Of a DNA stretch of 39,995 bases, positions 30,198-38,110 are shown piece by piece. The position numbers were made by a program, and so were the translations under genes. The DNA lies in the NCBI GenBank assembly GCA_019636835.1, contig JAHBWU010000032.1:1-39995 (forward strand). The letters run 5' to 3'. Each line of letters begins with the position of its first letter. Position 1 is the stretch's first letter. Origin of the DNA: Nitrospira sp. (lineage in GTDB: Bacteria > Nitrospirota > Nitrospiria > Nitrospirales > Nitrospiraceae). Below the pieces are notes generated by a model. The model did no database searches. It was not told the DNA's origin and saw only the letters and a program-made list of their open reading frames with translations.

Positions 30198-30234
30198 GTA
30201 GGCTGCCGAAAGGCAGCACTTCATCCCCTCGGGG
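30198..30234. repeat. GTAG-headed hairpin, REP-like
   Basis: GTAG (30198-30201) is followed by GCTGCC-GAAA-GGCAGC (30202-30217), a perfect 6-base stem with a GNRA tetraloop, and then CCCC-TC-GGGG (30225-30234). GTAG plus hairpin is the classic head of REP sequences. It sits in the 250-base gap between the RelE/RHH promoter and the restriction genes. Confidence 0.5.
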
Positions 30235-30342
30235 GCGTGGTTTCCTCCTGGAAAAACGGGTAAGCTGCGGCGCCGATTCTGCGTACAGAAAGATTCTTGA
30301 ACCCTTGTCCATTCACTCTTTCCCAGCCTGAAAGGATGCACG

Positions 30343-32340
30343 ATGACGCTTGCCGCAATCTTGAGCGAAGCGAAAGTTCAGTACTCGTTGACCTTGTTCA
30401 AAACGGCGGCGATTAAAGCCGTCGAGGCGACACTGACGGAAAAAAACAGCAAGCCCTACCTCACCTGTCAAAAGCGCGGGAAAGAACTCCTCGCGAAACC
30501 GGAAGAAATTGTCCGCCAATTGTGGATCCATCGTCTGCTCAATCATTACAAGTATCCGCTGGGTCGCCTGATGGTCGAGCACCCCATTACATTCGGACGG
30601 GACTCATCCAAGCGGGCCGATATAGTCGTGTTCGATGCCGACCGACCGACGGTTGCCTATCTAATCGTCGAGGTAAAGCAGCCGACTATCCAGGGCGGGA
30701 AAGACCAATTGAAGAGTTACACCCACGCAACCGGCGCACCGCTTGCCCTATGGAGCGATGGCGGCCAGGCAGTGGCGTGGCATCGGAAGAATCCCAATTA
30801 CTTCGTCGAGATCCCGGACATTCCGACCGCCACGCAGACGATCGAAGACATCGCGGGACAACCCTGGACCATTCAAACCCTGATCGAAAAGGAAACACAG
30901 CGAGAGGCTGACGGGTTGCGCGCCCGTTCGCTGCGCCAGCTCATCGAAGACATGGAAGACGAAGTGCTGGCGAACGCCGGGGTGGACGTCTTCGAGGAAG
31001 TCTTCAAGCTCATCTTCACCAAACTCTACGACGAATTGGCCTGTTACCAGGGGAGCTATAAGCACCTGCGCTTCCGCAACCAAAATACCGCCGCGCAACT
31101 TAAGGCCAATATCCAAAAACTCTTCGACGACGCGAAGGAAGAGTGGGAAGGCGTCTTTGCGTCGGACGAGAAGATCAAACTCACGGCGGACCATCTGCAA
31201 GTCTGCGTCGGTTCCCTCGAAGACTGGAAACTCTTCAACTCCAATCTCGACGTGGTGGATGACGCCTTCGAATATCTGGTCAATCAATCGGCCAAAGGCG
31301 AGAAGGGGCAATACTTCACGCCGCGCTGGGTGATCGATCTGTGTGTGAAGATGCTGAACCCTGCCGAGGGCGAGACGTTGATCGATCCGGCCTGTGGCTC
31401 AGCAGGGTTTACGGTTCACGCCATCTTCCATGTCTGGAAAGTGATTCTTGAGGACGAAGGCCTGACGGCGTCGCACCTCTTCACCATGGAGAAGAAGCCG
31501 CATCGCTGCTACGACTATGTGAACGACAAAGTGTTTGCCATCGACTTCGATGAAAAGAGCGTCCGCGTGGCCCGCTGCCTGAATCTCATCGCGGGCGACG
31601 GGCAGACCAACGTGCTGCATCTGAACACGTTGGACTGGCGGAAGTGGGATGAGACGGTCAAACAACAAGAATGGCTCGACACCTACAACAACGGCTGGAA
31701 GAAACTGCGCAAACTGCTGGCGAAAAAGGACGACTACCGCGCCTTCCAGTTCGACGTGCTCATGGCGAATCCGCCCTTTGCCGGTGACATCAAGCAGACC
31801 GACATGCTGGCTCCCTACGAACTCGCGCACAAGGCCAACGGCAAATTGGAAAGCGCCGTGGGGCGCGATCTGCTTTTCATTGAGCGCAATCTGGACTTTC
31901 TGCGCCCAGGCGGACGCATGGCGATCGTGTTGCCGCAAGGCCGGTTCAACAACGCGAGCGACCAGCGGGTGCGTGAGGTCATTGCCGAACGCTGCCGCAT
32001 CCTCGCCGTGGTCGGCCTGCATCCGAATACGTTCAAGCCGCACACCGGCACCAAGACCAGCGTCCTATTCGTGCAGAAATGGAACGACGATCCCAAGGCC
32101 GGAGCGCTCTGCCCGCGCGTCGCCGACTACAACATCTTCTTCGCGACACAACGATTGCCGTCCAAAGACACCAGTGGCGAGAAGATCATCGCACGCGGGA
32201 AAGACGGCAAGTTCTTGCGAGACACCCACGGTCATTGGGTGGTCCAGCATGACCTCTTCAACCATGAAGGCCTGACGCAAGACGGAATCGCCGAAGCCTT
32301 CGCCGAGTTTGCGAGTAAGGAAAAGCTCAGTTTTTTCTGA
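30343..32340 (+). CDS. Fused nuclease-methyltransferase subunit of a type I/IIG-like R-M system (HsdM-like)
   Basis: A 665-residue protein. Residues 1-180 form an HsdR N-terminal-like nuclease domain with D93 (RADIVVFD), E110 and K112 (LIVEVKQP), a PD-(D/E)xK site. Residues 200-660 are an adenine methyltransferase of HsdM type: GQYFTP (322-327), motif I DPACGSAGF (348-356), catalytic NPPF (476-479) and GRMAIVLPQG. One chain can thus methylate and probably cut DNA, like type IIG/IIB enzymes; no HsdR translocase is in the window. The specificity subunit is encoded next. The ATG follows AAGGATGCACG. Confidence 0.88.
   Translation: MTLAAILSEAKVQYSLTLFKTAAIKAVEATLTEKNSKPYLTCQKRGKELLAKPEEIVRQLWIHRLLNHYKYPLGRLMVEHPITFGRDSSKRADIVVFDADRPTVAYLIVEVKQPTIQGGKDQLKSYTHATGAPLALWSDGGQAVAWHRKNPNYFVEIPDIPTATQTIEDIAGQPWTIQTLIEKETQREADGLRARSLRQLIEDMEDEVLANAGVDVFEEVFKLIFTKLYDELACYQGSYKHLRFRNQNTAAQLKANIQKLFDDAKEEWEGVFASDEKIKLTADHLQVCVGSLEDWKLFNSNLDVVDDAFEYLVNQSAKGEKGQYFTPRWVIDLCVKMLNPAEGETLIDPACGSAGFTVHAIFHVWKVILEDEGLTASHLFTMEKKPHRCYDYVNDKVFAIDFDEKSVRVARCLNLIAGDGQTNVLHLNTLDWRKWDETVKQQEWLDTYNNGWKKLRKLLAKKDDYRAFQFDVLMANPPFAGDIKQTDMLAPYELAHKANGKLESAVGRDLLFIERNLDFLRPGGRMAIVLPQGRFNNASDQRVREVIAERCRILAVVGLHPNTFKPHTGTKTSVLFVQKWNDDPKAGALCPRVADYNIFFATQRLPSKDTSGEKIIARGKDGKFLRDTHGHWVVQHDLFNHEGLTQDGIAEAFAEFASKEKLSFF
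32317..32340 (+). promoter_or_regulatory. Candidate -1 frameshift signal at the M/S gene junction
   Basis: The last sense codons read AGT TTT TTC followed by TGA, which places T_TTT_TTC, a canonical -1 slippery heptamer (32331-32337), directly before the stop. An AAGGAA site (32317-32322) lies about 10 bases upstream, the kind of Shine-Dalgarno stimulator known from dnaX. After slipping back, translation would enter the specificity-subunit frame, which is open here and continues with LSRPFDGAKYKALLKGLE. Confidence 0.45.
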
Positions 32341-32375
32341 GCCGCCCCTTCGACGGCGCCAAGTACAAGGCGCTG

Positions 32376-33770
32376 TTGAAGGGGCTGGAAGTTAGTATCA
32401 TCCCATTTCACGAAGTAAATCTTGGTGACCGTGCGGACGCAGAGTATTTCTCAAAAGAGAATCGAGCCATTGAGCGAGCGCTTCGTGAGCACGATGCCGT
32501 GGCCCTTCGAGAGTTTGGAACATTGGTTGGCAGTGCGTTTTATCCAGCGGCCACCGAACTGTACGAAGAAGGTGATGTGCCGTTCGCCCGCTGTGTGGAT
32601 TGCATCGAACATCTCGTGATTACCCGACTTCAAGATTCCGAGTTTGTCCGTATTCCGTCCTGGTTCGTCGAACAAAGCAAACAGATTGACTGTGCGACTC
32701 GCGGCGACATCATCATTACAAAAGTTGGTACGCCCTGTTTCGCCAGCATCGTTCGTGACTACGAGCGCATCGCGCTTTCTCGCACGGTTCTTGGTCTCGT
32801 GCGGATTCACGACATCAATCCGTACTACCTCACTGCATTTCTTCGCTGCCGCTTTGGGTTCAATCAGCTATCCCGCCAGCGTGAGCAGACGATTCAGTTC
32901 CAGTTGACGTTGGATCGCGTGCGTGAAGTCCTCGTTTACCGAGCGTCACCTAAACTCCAAAGCGCAGTTGAGAGAACGATGGTCGCCCATATTGCTGCAC
33001 TGGAAGAAGCCTACACCAAATTAAGCCAGGCGGAGGCGACACTTACCGAAGCGCTCGGCCTTGGTGACTGGCATCCTCCCGATCCGCTGACCTACACGCG
33101 CCGCGCGTCGGAAGTGTTTGCTGCCAGGCGGGTCGATTCGCCATACTTCTCTCCTCGTGTCAGCGAACTGCTTCAGTTGCTAGGGCGTGACAATTTGCAG
33201 ATCCGGGATGTTGCTCCAGCCAGACATGAGGAATTCATCGCCAGCAGCAGCGGAGAATTCGACTACATTGAAATCAGCGATATCCAGACCGATGGTACTG
33301 TTTCAAGCAATCGTGTTGCTCAATCCGAAGCGCCAAGCCGCGCGACCTGGCATGTTAGGTCTGGGGACGTGCTCGCCTCCACAGTAAGGCCCATCCGCAG
33401 ATTGAGCGCCATCATTGCGCCGGAGCAGGATTCTTTTGTGTGTTCTTCCGGTTTTGTGGTTCTTACGCCTCAGAGCGTATCGCCTGAACTGTTGCTGACG
33501 TACCTTCGATTGCCGCAAGTGTGCGAGTTGATGGATCTCCACACGAGCGCAAGTATGTATCCTGCTATTTCAGAAAAGGACCTGCTCAACCTGCCATTCC
33601 GTTGCGTTCCCTCAGATGTTGAGCGCAAGATTGTCTCCGCTGTGCAACAGTCTCATAGCGCTCGTCGTGAAGCACATATCCTTCTCGACCGCGCCAAGCG
33701 AGCGGTCGAAATCGCCATTGAACAGAGCGAAGCCGAGGCGCTTCGCTATTTGTCTGAATCGTCTGCTTAG
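32376..33770 (+). CDS. Restriction-modification specificity subunit (HsdS-like)
   Basis: A 464-residue protein if started at TTG 32376. It has two target-recognition halves (about 40-190 and 275-415), each followed by a helical spacer (AALEEAYTKLSQAEATLTEA and QQSHSARREAHILLDRAKRA), the standard HsdS plan that reads a bipartite DNA site. Thirteen further in-frame codons upstream (SRPFDGAKYKAL) look like authentic HsdS sequence, but the only start there is CTG at 32337, overlapping the methyltransferase stop. Real initiation may use that CTG or a -1 frameshift. It is co-transcribed with the nuclease-methyltransferase. Confidence 0.85.
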   Translation: MKGLEVSIIPFHEVNLGDRADAEYFSKENRAIERALREHDAVALREFGTLVGSAFYPAATELYEEGDVPFARCVDCIEHLVITRLQDSEFVRIPSWFVEQSKQIDCATRGDIIITKVGTPCFASIVRDYERIALSRTVLGLVRIHDINPYYLTAFLRCRFGFNQLSRQREQTIQFQLTLDRVREVLVYRASPKLQSAVERTMVAHIAALEEAYTKLSQAEATLTEALGLGDWHPPDPLTYTRRASEVFAARRVDSPYFSPRVSELLQLLGRDNLQIRDVAPARHEEFIASSSGEFDYIEISDIQTDGTVSSNRVAQSEAPSRATWHVRSGDVLASTVRPIRRLSAIIAPEQDSFVCSSGFVVLTPQSVSPELLLTYLRLPQVCELMDLHTSASMYPAISEKDLLNLPFRCVPSDVERKIVSAVQQSHSARREAHILLDRAKRAVEIAIEQSEAEALRYLSESSA

Positions 33771-33833
33771 CTGCGATCAACTAACCGGTACGAATGTGTC
33801 AATCGACATATTGAATGATCAGAGGAGGCAGGT

Positions 33834-34076
33834 ATGGCCATAGCGGATATTCAGGAGTACTTGAAGCTTATTCCGGTGGTGAACCGAGCGCCGCAGCATG
33901 CCGTCTGGCTGACCTATGATGCAGAAGCCGACACGCTCTACGTCAATTACAAGAAGCCTAGTCATGCTACTGATAGTGAAATGACCGATGAAGACGTCAT
34001 CATCCGTTATGAGGGTGACGAGGTCATCGGCTTTACCGTGCTGCATGCAAGCAAGCGACTCAAGAAGTCGGCCTAA
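33834..34076 (+). CDS. DUF2283 protein
   Basis: An 80-residue protein with the DUF2283 pattern: AVWLTYDAEADTLYVNYKKP, then DVIIRYEGDEVIGFTVLHAS. DUF2283 members are small beta-rich proteins, often next to toxin-antitoxin genes (DUF4258 partners), and are suspected antitoxins. No DUF4258 gene is adjacent here; the nearest is at 11690. The ATG follows AGGAGGCAGGT. It may be an orphan antitoxin. Confidence 0.8.
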   Translation: MAIADIQEYLKLIPVVNRAPQHAVWLTYDAEADTLYVNYKKPSHATDSEMTDEDVIIRYEGDEVIGFTVLHASKRLKKSA

Positions 34077-34111
34077 TCCTCCCTGCTTCATGGGCTCTTC
34101 TCGTTCTTAGG

Positions 34112-34213
34112 GATCACCTCGATACTCAGCCTGAAGAAATAGCCCCCACCCACACCGACAGCCGCCGCCTCCTCGAAGCCGTCCTCCACGAAACGCTGGC
34201 CCCGGCGGTGTGA
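34112..34213 (+). pseudogene. C-terminal remnant of a specificity-subunit-like gene
   Basis: A start-less frame ending at TGA 34211-34213 reads DTQPEEIAPTHTDSRRLLEA followed by VLHETLAPAV. The SRRLLEA(V/L)LHEALAP end is typical of HsdS subunits. The intact HsdS at 32376 has a different end, so this is a piece of another specificity gene, left behind by recombination. The frame has no start; the match is short. Confidence 0.4.
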
Positions 34214-34330
34214 TCCATGAAATCCAGGTGGTCAAAACCACGCCTCTGGATACTCGTGCGATAAGCCGTTGCAGGCTGGACATTAGGTGGGTGCGGGACT
34301 ACCATGTGCCAAACACACCCCTGATGAGAG

Positions 34331-34543
34331 ATGGCCATGAGTGAATTGATCTTTGTCGTTGAAGAGGCACCTGAGGGCGGGTACATTGCGCGCGCACTCG
34401 GGCAGTCGATCTTCACAGAAGCGGACACGCTGGCTGAATTGCCGGGGAAAGTCCGTGAGGCAGTTCGTTGTCACTTTGAAGAAGGCATGGCCCCAAAGAT
34501 CGTCCGCCTTCACCATGTCCGCGAGGAAGTTATCGCCGTATGA
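34331..34543 (+). CDS. HicB-like antitoxin (short form)
   Basis: A 70-residue protein, or 68 if started at the second ATG (34337). It has the partial RNase-H fold of HicB: ELIFVVEEAPEGGYIARALG, then SIFTEADTLAELPGKVREAV. There is no C-terminal DNA-binding domain, as in many short HicB proteins. The stop overlaps the ATG of hicA by four bases (ATGA). Gene order is antitoxin before toxin. Confidence 0.85.
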   Translation: MAMSELIFVVEEAPEGGYIARALGQSIFTEADTLAELPGKVREAVRCHFEEGMAPKIVRLHHVREEVIAV

Positions 34544-34782
34544 GGCTTCCCCGCGATCTGTCCGGGAGTGATCTCGCTCAGGCTCTTCGCAAACTCGGCT
34601 ACTCGATTACCCGCCAAGCCGGTAGTCACCTTCGGCTCACCACCTACGAGCATGGCGAGCATCATCTCACGATCCCCCAGCATACCCCGCTTCGCATCGG
34701 CACCCTCGCGGCCATTCTCGCTGATGTGGCTGCGCATTGTGAGATAAGCCGCGAGTCGCTCCTTGAACGGCTGTTCGGCTAG
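34540..34782 (+). CDS. hicA: HicA toxin
   Basis: An 80-residue HicA mRNA interferase with a double-stranded RNA-binding fold: SGSDLAQALRKLGYSITRQA, then GSHLRLTT with catalytic His30, and HHLTIPQHTPLRIGTLAAIL. The active-site His is intact, so the toxin is probably functional. It cleaves RNA and arrests growth unless bound by HicB. Confidence 0.88.
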   Translation: MRLPRDLSGSDLAQALRKLGYSITRQAGSHLRLTTYEHGEHHLTIPQHTPLRIGTLAAILADVAAHCEISRESLLERLFG

Positions 34783-34799
34783 CAGTAGAGCCGTGCGCT

Positions 34800-34830
34800 C
34801 ACTGTTCGAAGACAAAGAGCCCGAACAGTG
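34800..34830. repeat. Inverted repeat after hicA
   Basis: CACTGTTCG (34800-34808) and CGAACAGTG (34822-34830) pair perfectly with a 13-base loop, 18 bases after the hicA stop. No T-run follows; it may be a weak terminator or RNA-stabilising hairpin. Confidence 0.4.
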
Positions 34831-34841
34831 CTGAGCAGAAG

Positions 34842-34935
34842 TTAGGTAGCAGATTGCTCGGTCACATCCATGACTACCACCGGAACGCGCTGGTACTCAA
34901 CCTTGTATATCACGCGCATGCCCTGGAGTTCCTAC
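34842..34935 (-). pseudogene. C-terminal remnant of a RelE-family toxin
   Basis: The minus strand reads ELQGMRVIYKVEYQRVPVVV followed by MDVTEQSAT and TAA at 34842. The RVIYKVE...VVVMDV pattern is the last beta-strand pair of RelE-type toxins. An in-frame TAG lies just upstream and there is no N-terminal part. It is a dead toxin fragment in the gap between hicA and the small membrane protein. Confidence 0.45.
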
Positions 34936-34978
34936 CTCTCGACATGCTAAACAGAGAACCTCTGCTCGGGAGGGAACG

Positions 34979-35155
34979 ATGAGTGCGACGGGTTCGATGT
35001 TTATCGGGATTGTGGGGTCGCTGCTGTTCCTGATCAGCGTGTTTTCGTTCAGCCAGAGGAATTGGAAAGGCGGCCTGTTATGGCTGCTGGTCGGCGCGGG
35101 GGTGATCGCCCTCTTGACCTATATGGACAAGCCGTCGGCGAATTTGCTGCCCTGA
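34979..35155 (+). CDS. Small two-helix membrane protein
   Basis: A 58-residue protein with an ATG behind GGGAGGGAACG. Two hydrophobic helices (MFIGIVGSLLFLISVFSF and GGLLWLLVGAGVIALLTY) are joined by a short polar loop (SQRNWK). It is an integral membrane protein of unknown function. It converges with the periplasmic protein gene ending at 35187. Confidence 0.7.
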   Translation: MSATGSMFIGIVGSLLFLISVFSFSQRNWKGGLLWLLVGAGVIALLTYMDKPSANLLP

Positions 35156-35186
35156 TTTCTCAACGTTTGCACCAAGCCGGTTGCGA

Positions 35187-35642
35187 TCAATGTTTCGGCT
35201 TGTGGTGGTGCTCGCCTGTTTGTGCGGCGCCGCCCTTGGGGTTGAGCGGAGTGAAGCGGGCTGCGTAGGCCTCCTGGTCCGGTAATCGAAGGAAGACAAT
35301 GATCCCGGTATCGGGGTTTATCGTAAATTCCCCGGTACCCTTCAGCATGTTGTCACCGGACGGTTCCAACTCCACCTGGATGTTGTCCTTCTCAAACCCG
35401 TGCTGGATGGTGGCCTTGGCTTTCGCCCCATCAGTAGGGATGGCCTTGTCGGAATGATCGGCCACATACAGGATCAGTTCTCCGTCCTTCGCGACCAGTT
35501 CGAGGTGATAGGGTCCCGCGCTAAGGGATTGCCCGCCGTGGAGGGCCTTCACGGGGTCTGTGTGTTTTGCTGAGTGGGCTCCGACCGGCACGGCCACGAG
35601 CAACATTACGCCAAGAGCTACGTTTCCCAACAGATGTTTCAT
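35187..35642 (-). CDS. Periplasmic protein with His-rich tail, paralogue 1
   Basis: A 151-residue exported protein (signal ending VPVGAHS). The body has ALHGGQSLSAGPYHLELVAK, DGELILYVADHSDKAIPTDG and a terminal strand set VFLRLPDQEAYAARFTPLNP. It ends in a His tail (EHHHKPKH). HGGQ...GPYHLELV resembles the small N-terminal metal-binding segment seen in some RND efflux adaptor proteins. It lies 15 bases after a close paralogue. A role in periplasmic metal binding is inferred from the tail. The start follows GGGGAGAACC. Confidence 0.7.
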   Translation of the reverse strand: MKHLLGNVALGVMLLVAVPVGAHSAKHTDPVKALHGGQSLSAGPYHLELVAKDGELILYVADHSDKAIPTDGAKAKATIQHGFEKDNIQVELEPSGDNMLKGTGEFTINPDTGIIVFLRLPDQEAYAARFTPLNPKGGAAQTGEHHHKPKH

Positions 35643-35657
35643 GATCGGTTCTCCCCA

Positions 35658-36137
35658 TCAATGCTTCGGTGGGTGGTGATGGTGGTGGGGGCCGGCATCA
35701 TCCGCGTGGGATGGAGCTTTCTCGCCCTGTTCGCCTTTCGGTTTCAACGGCATGAAGCGGGCGGCATAGCCGTCTTGATTCGGCAGCTTCATGAACACGA
35801 CCACCACGGTACTTGGGGTCAGCGAAAATGCGCCGGATCCCCTGAGGATATTGTTTCCTACCGGATGCAAGTTCACCTGCGTCCTTGTTGACCCGTTCTC
35901 GATGTTTGCCTTGGCTAAGCCGCCATCCACGCTGATGGCGTTGTCCGCGTGGTCGGTGACGTAGACCGTCAGGTCTCCATCCTTGGCGACCAGTTCCATA
36001 TGAAACGGACCGGTCATGCGCAATTGCCCCCCGTGCGGGGCCTCAACAGATTCGAAAAATTCGTCGGTATGGGCCTGAGCCGGGAATGAAAAGGCCAGGG
36101 TGACACCGAATACGAGCGCCGCAATCGTGTTGTTCAT
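35658..36137 (-). CDS. Periplasmic protein with His-rich tail, paralogue 2
   Basis: A 159-residue exported protein starting at 36137 behind AGGAGG (signal ending FPAQAHT). It is homologous to its neighbour along the full length: APHGGQLRMTGPFHMELVAK, DGDLTVYVTDHADNAISVDG and VFMKLPNQDGYAARFMPLKP. Its tail is longer and richer in His (AGPHHHHHPPKH). The pair arose by tandem duplication. An upstream extension of the frame has no signal features and is not counted. Confidence 0.75.
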   Translation of the reverse strand: MNNTIAALVFGVTLAFSFPAQAHTDEFFESVEAPHGGQLRMTGPFHMELVAKDGDLTVYVTDHADNAISVDGGLAKANIENGSTRTQVNLHPVGNNILRGSGAFSLTPSTVVVVFMKLPNQDGYAARFMPLKPKGEQGEKAPSHADDAGPHHHHHPPKH

Positions 36138-36231
36138 GCTCAGGTTGCCTCCTAACTCACCGCCCCTTCCAACGCGTCCGGTGATCCGGCTGCGGTGGAA
36201 AGGTTTCTCTCGATTCAGTGTGCATCGACCG

Positions 36232-36564
36232 CTACGTGAGCAGGTGATCCGAAATGAGTGCGGCGAGTTCGGCCGGCTCGACGACTCCTTCGCGCGTGAG
36301 GAGTAATGTACCATGCGCGAAGAAATGCGTGGTGGGATACGTTTCAAACGCGTGGGTTTTCTTGATCTCACGACAGCGGCCCGGCACATGCATCTTGGCC
36401 TTGCCGATTTTGATCTCGGGGAATTTCGCAGCGGTCGCTTCAAGAATAGGATCGTACGCCTTGCAGGGCTCGCAAGTGGCAAGGCCGTACGCGACGACCG
36501 CACCGGCGCTGTCGGTGAATTCTTTGTAGTTGGCGTCGCTGACGTCTTCGACGATTCCGCTCAT
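36232..36564 (-). CDS. Thioredoxin-like protein with CEPC motif
   Basis: A 110-residue thioredoxin fold: VVAYGLATCEPCKAYDPILE places Cys31 and Cys34 in a CEPC active site (thioredoxins have CGPC), and ETYPTTHFF contains the cis-Pro loop. There is no signal peptide, so it is cytoplasmic. The Glu between the cysteines would change the redox potential. It is 81 bases after a peroxiredoxin gene on the same strand, and may reduce it. Confidence 0.85.
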   Translation of the reverse strand: MSGIVEDVSDANYKEFTDSAGAVVAYGLATCEPCKAYDPILEATAAKFPEIKIGKAKMHVPGRCREIKKTHAFETYPTTHFFAHGTLLLTREGVVEPAELAALISDHLLT

Positions 36565-36567
36565 AAC

Positions 36568-36640
36568 GAGTGCTGAGGAGTGAGTGCTGAGGACTGAGCT
36601 ACGGAGCCACCCAGTCCTCAGTCCTCGTTGCTCAGTCCTG
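36568..36640. repeat. Dispersed CTCAG/CTGAG repeat cluster
   Basis: The short gap between the peroxiredoxin and thioredoxin-like genes is filled with GAGTGCTGAG (36568-36577 and 36582-36591), CTGAGGACTGAG (36587-36598) and the inverted CAGTCCTCAG (36612-36621). It can form a hairpin and shares the exact 12-mer with 28125-28136. Confidence 0.65.
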
Positions 36641-36645
36641 TATCA

Positions 36646-37116
36646 TTAGTTCAACTTCGACAGCGCATCGAGGATCTCCTTGTCCTCTCGCGCCGTCTTG
36701 ATTTCCTGCACCTTCGCGTAGGCGACCTTGCCGTTCTTATCGACGATCACGGTCGCGCGCTTGGAACAGTTCAGCGGTTCAAAGTAGAGGCCATATGACT
36801 TGGCCGTTGTCCGATGGACGTCCGACAACAACCGGTGCTTGAGGTCCATGGAGTCCGCCCAGGCCTTGTGGGAAAAGAAGCTGTCGCAGCTGACGCCGAA
36901 CAACTCCGCATTGGCCGATTGGAACTTGGGGAAGTCATCGCTCAAGCACTTGTTTTCGCCCTGGCAGACCGGGCTCCAATCGAGGGGATAGAAGCAGAGC
37001 ACGACGTTCTTCTTGCCTTTATAGTCGCTCAACTTCACGTCCTTCTGGTCTTGATCCTTGAGATTGAAGTCCGGTGCTGTATCGCCCACCTTAATTTCCG
37101 GTGCCACGTCGCTCAT
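36646..37116 (-). CDS. Peroxiredoxin (AhpC/Bcp-like)
   Basis: A 156-residue peroxiredoxin. The ATG at 37116 follows AAGGAGG; the frame extends upstream without coding character. The peroxidatic Cys51 lies in PLDWSPVC, the P-x3-(S/T)-x2-C motif, and the conserved Arg is in [10 protein letters not shown]. Further Cys residues (C57, C77 and one near 125) could resolve the sulfenic acid. It reduces peroxides in the cytoplasm; the thioredoxin-like gene downstream is a natural reductant. Confidence 0.9.
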   Translation of the reverse strand: MSDVAPEIKVGDTAPDFNLKDQDQKDVKLSDYKGKKNVVLCFYPLDWSPVCQGENKCLSDDFPKFQSANAELFGVSCDSFFSHKAWADSMDLKHRLLSDVHRTTAKSYGLYFEPLNCSKRATVIVDKNGKVAYAKVQEIKTAREDKEILDALSKLN

Positions 37117-37289
37117 CACAAACCTCCTTATTAAACCATCTGTATAGGTGATTGCTGTACTGAGGTCTCGAATTGGCAGGACCCCACCACGAACCATAAA
37201 CTTTGTAACCTGTGCTTGAAAGGGATGTCAACGGCCCGATAGGCCCAGCATTGAATGTGAGTGGATAACGTGTTGAGTTATCGACGGAC

Positions 37290-38042
37290 TTACGAGGTTT
37301 GAAGCTCTCGGAATCCCAACATCCGACCGGCTGGTGCGACGGTCCGATAGTTCCTGATGCGAATCGTGCGACTCAGCTGAGGAAGCTCGAGCGCTGTTCC
37401 CACTTTCGGAGAATGTCCCACGCGCAGCAATTCGCCGGCCGACTCAATCAGCACTTCCTTTGCCGCGCTGTCGGAAAGTCCTTTCGCCATAAACACTTCG
37501 ACCTCGTCCAGCCCGAACTTGCTCAAGCCAAGCGAGTAAGACCATACTTGGTCCGGTCGAGAAGTGTCGTCATGGACGATCGAAAGGTGGTCATCCAGGA
37601 CAAAGCTCGTGAGGGGACGTGGTTGCCAGTCCGAAGGATTGACGTACGCTTGTGTGATCACGTCGTGGGCAGTGCCCTGTGTCAGGAGAGTCAGACAGCG
37701 GGCCAGGCGCGCGGCAAGCAGGACGGTATCGGGCATGTCTCGAGGGGAGGCGACGGACGGCGCGACGGCACCCATGAGGTCGTGCTCCCAAGACAGTTGC
37801 TTCATGATCTCGGCGACATGGCTCATCGGCAACGGCATCACGACGTGGGCCGACCAAGGACCTTGCGTTGCCTGCCAGGACTCGGCCGAACCCTCTTCAT
37901 GCCGGATGGCCAATGGCGCGCCATACTCCCGCTCATACAGGAGCTTCAACTCCTCGGTGGATGGGGCAGTGCCGCGATAGCCGATGAAATAGAGCGGAGG
38001 CCGTTTGGCGGAGGGCTTGGGCGATTTCTTGCGGATTCTCAT
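37290..38042 (-). CDS. Conserved hypothetical protein
   Basis: A 250-residue soluble protein; the ATG at 38042 is preferred over an in-frame start at 38093. After a Lys/Arg-rich N-terminus (RIRKKSPKPSAKRPP) it has mixed alpha/beta segments: ESWQATQGPWSAHVVMPLPM, HDVITQAYVNPSDW and VWSYSLGLSKFGLDEVEVFM. The GLSKFGLDEVEV stretch recalls DUF4261 proteins, but I am not sure. It lies upstream of the peroxiredoxin group with a 173-base gap and downstream of typA. Confidence 0.6.
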   Translation of the reverse strand: MRIRKKSPKPSAKRPPLYFIGYRGTAPSTEELKLLYEREYGAPLAIRHEEGSAESWQATQGPWSAHVVMPLPMSHVAEIMKQLSWEHDLMGAVAPSVASPRDMPDTVLLAARLARCLTLLTQGTAHDVITQAYVNPSDWQPRPLTSFVLDDHLSIVHDDTSRPDQVWSYSLGLSKFGLDEVEVFMAKGLSDSAAKEVLIESAGELLRVGHSPKVGTALELPQLSRTIRIRNYRTVAPAGRMLGFRELQTS

Positions 38043-38110
38043 CTCAAATCTCGTTCCTCGTGAAGTGTATCTCGCAAGCGAACGACGCTTCACGCTTCAC
38101 GAACGACATT

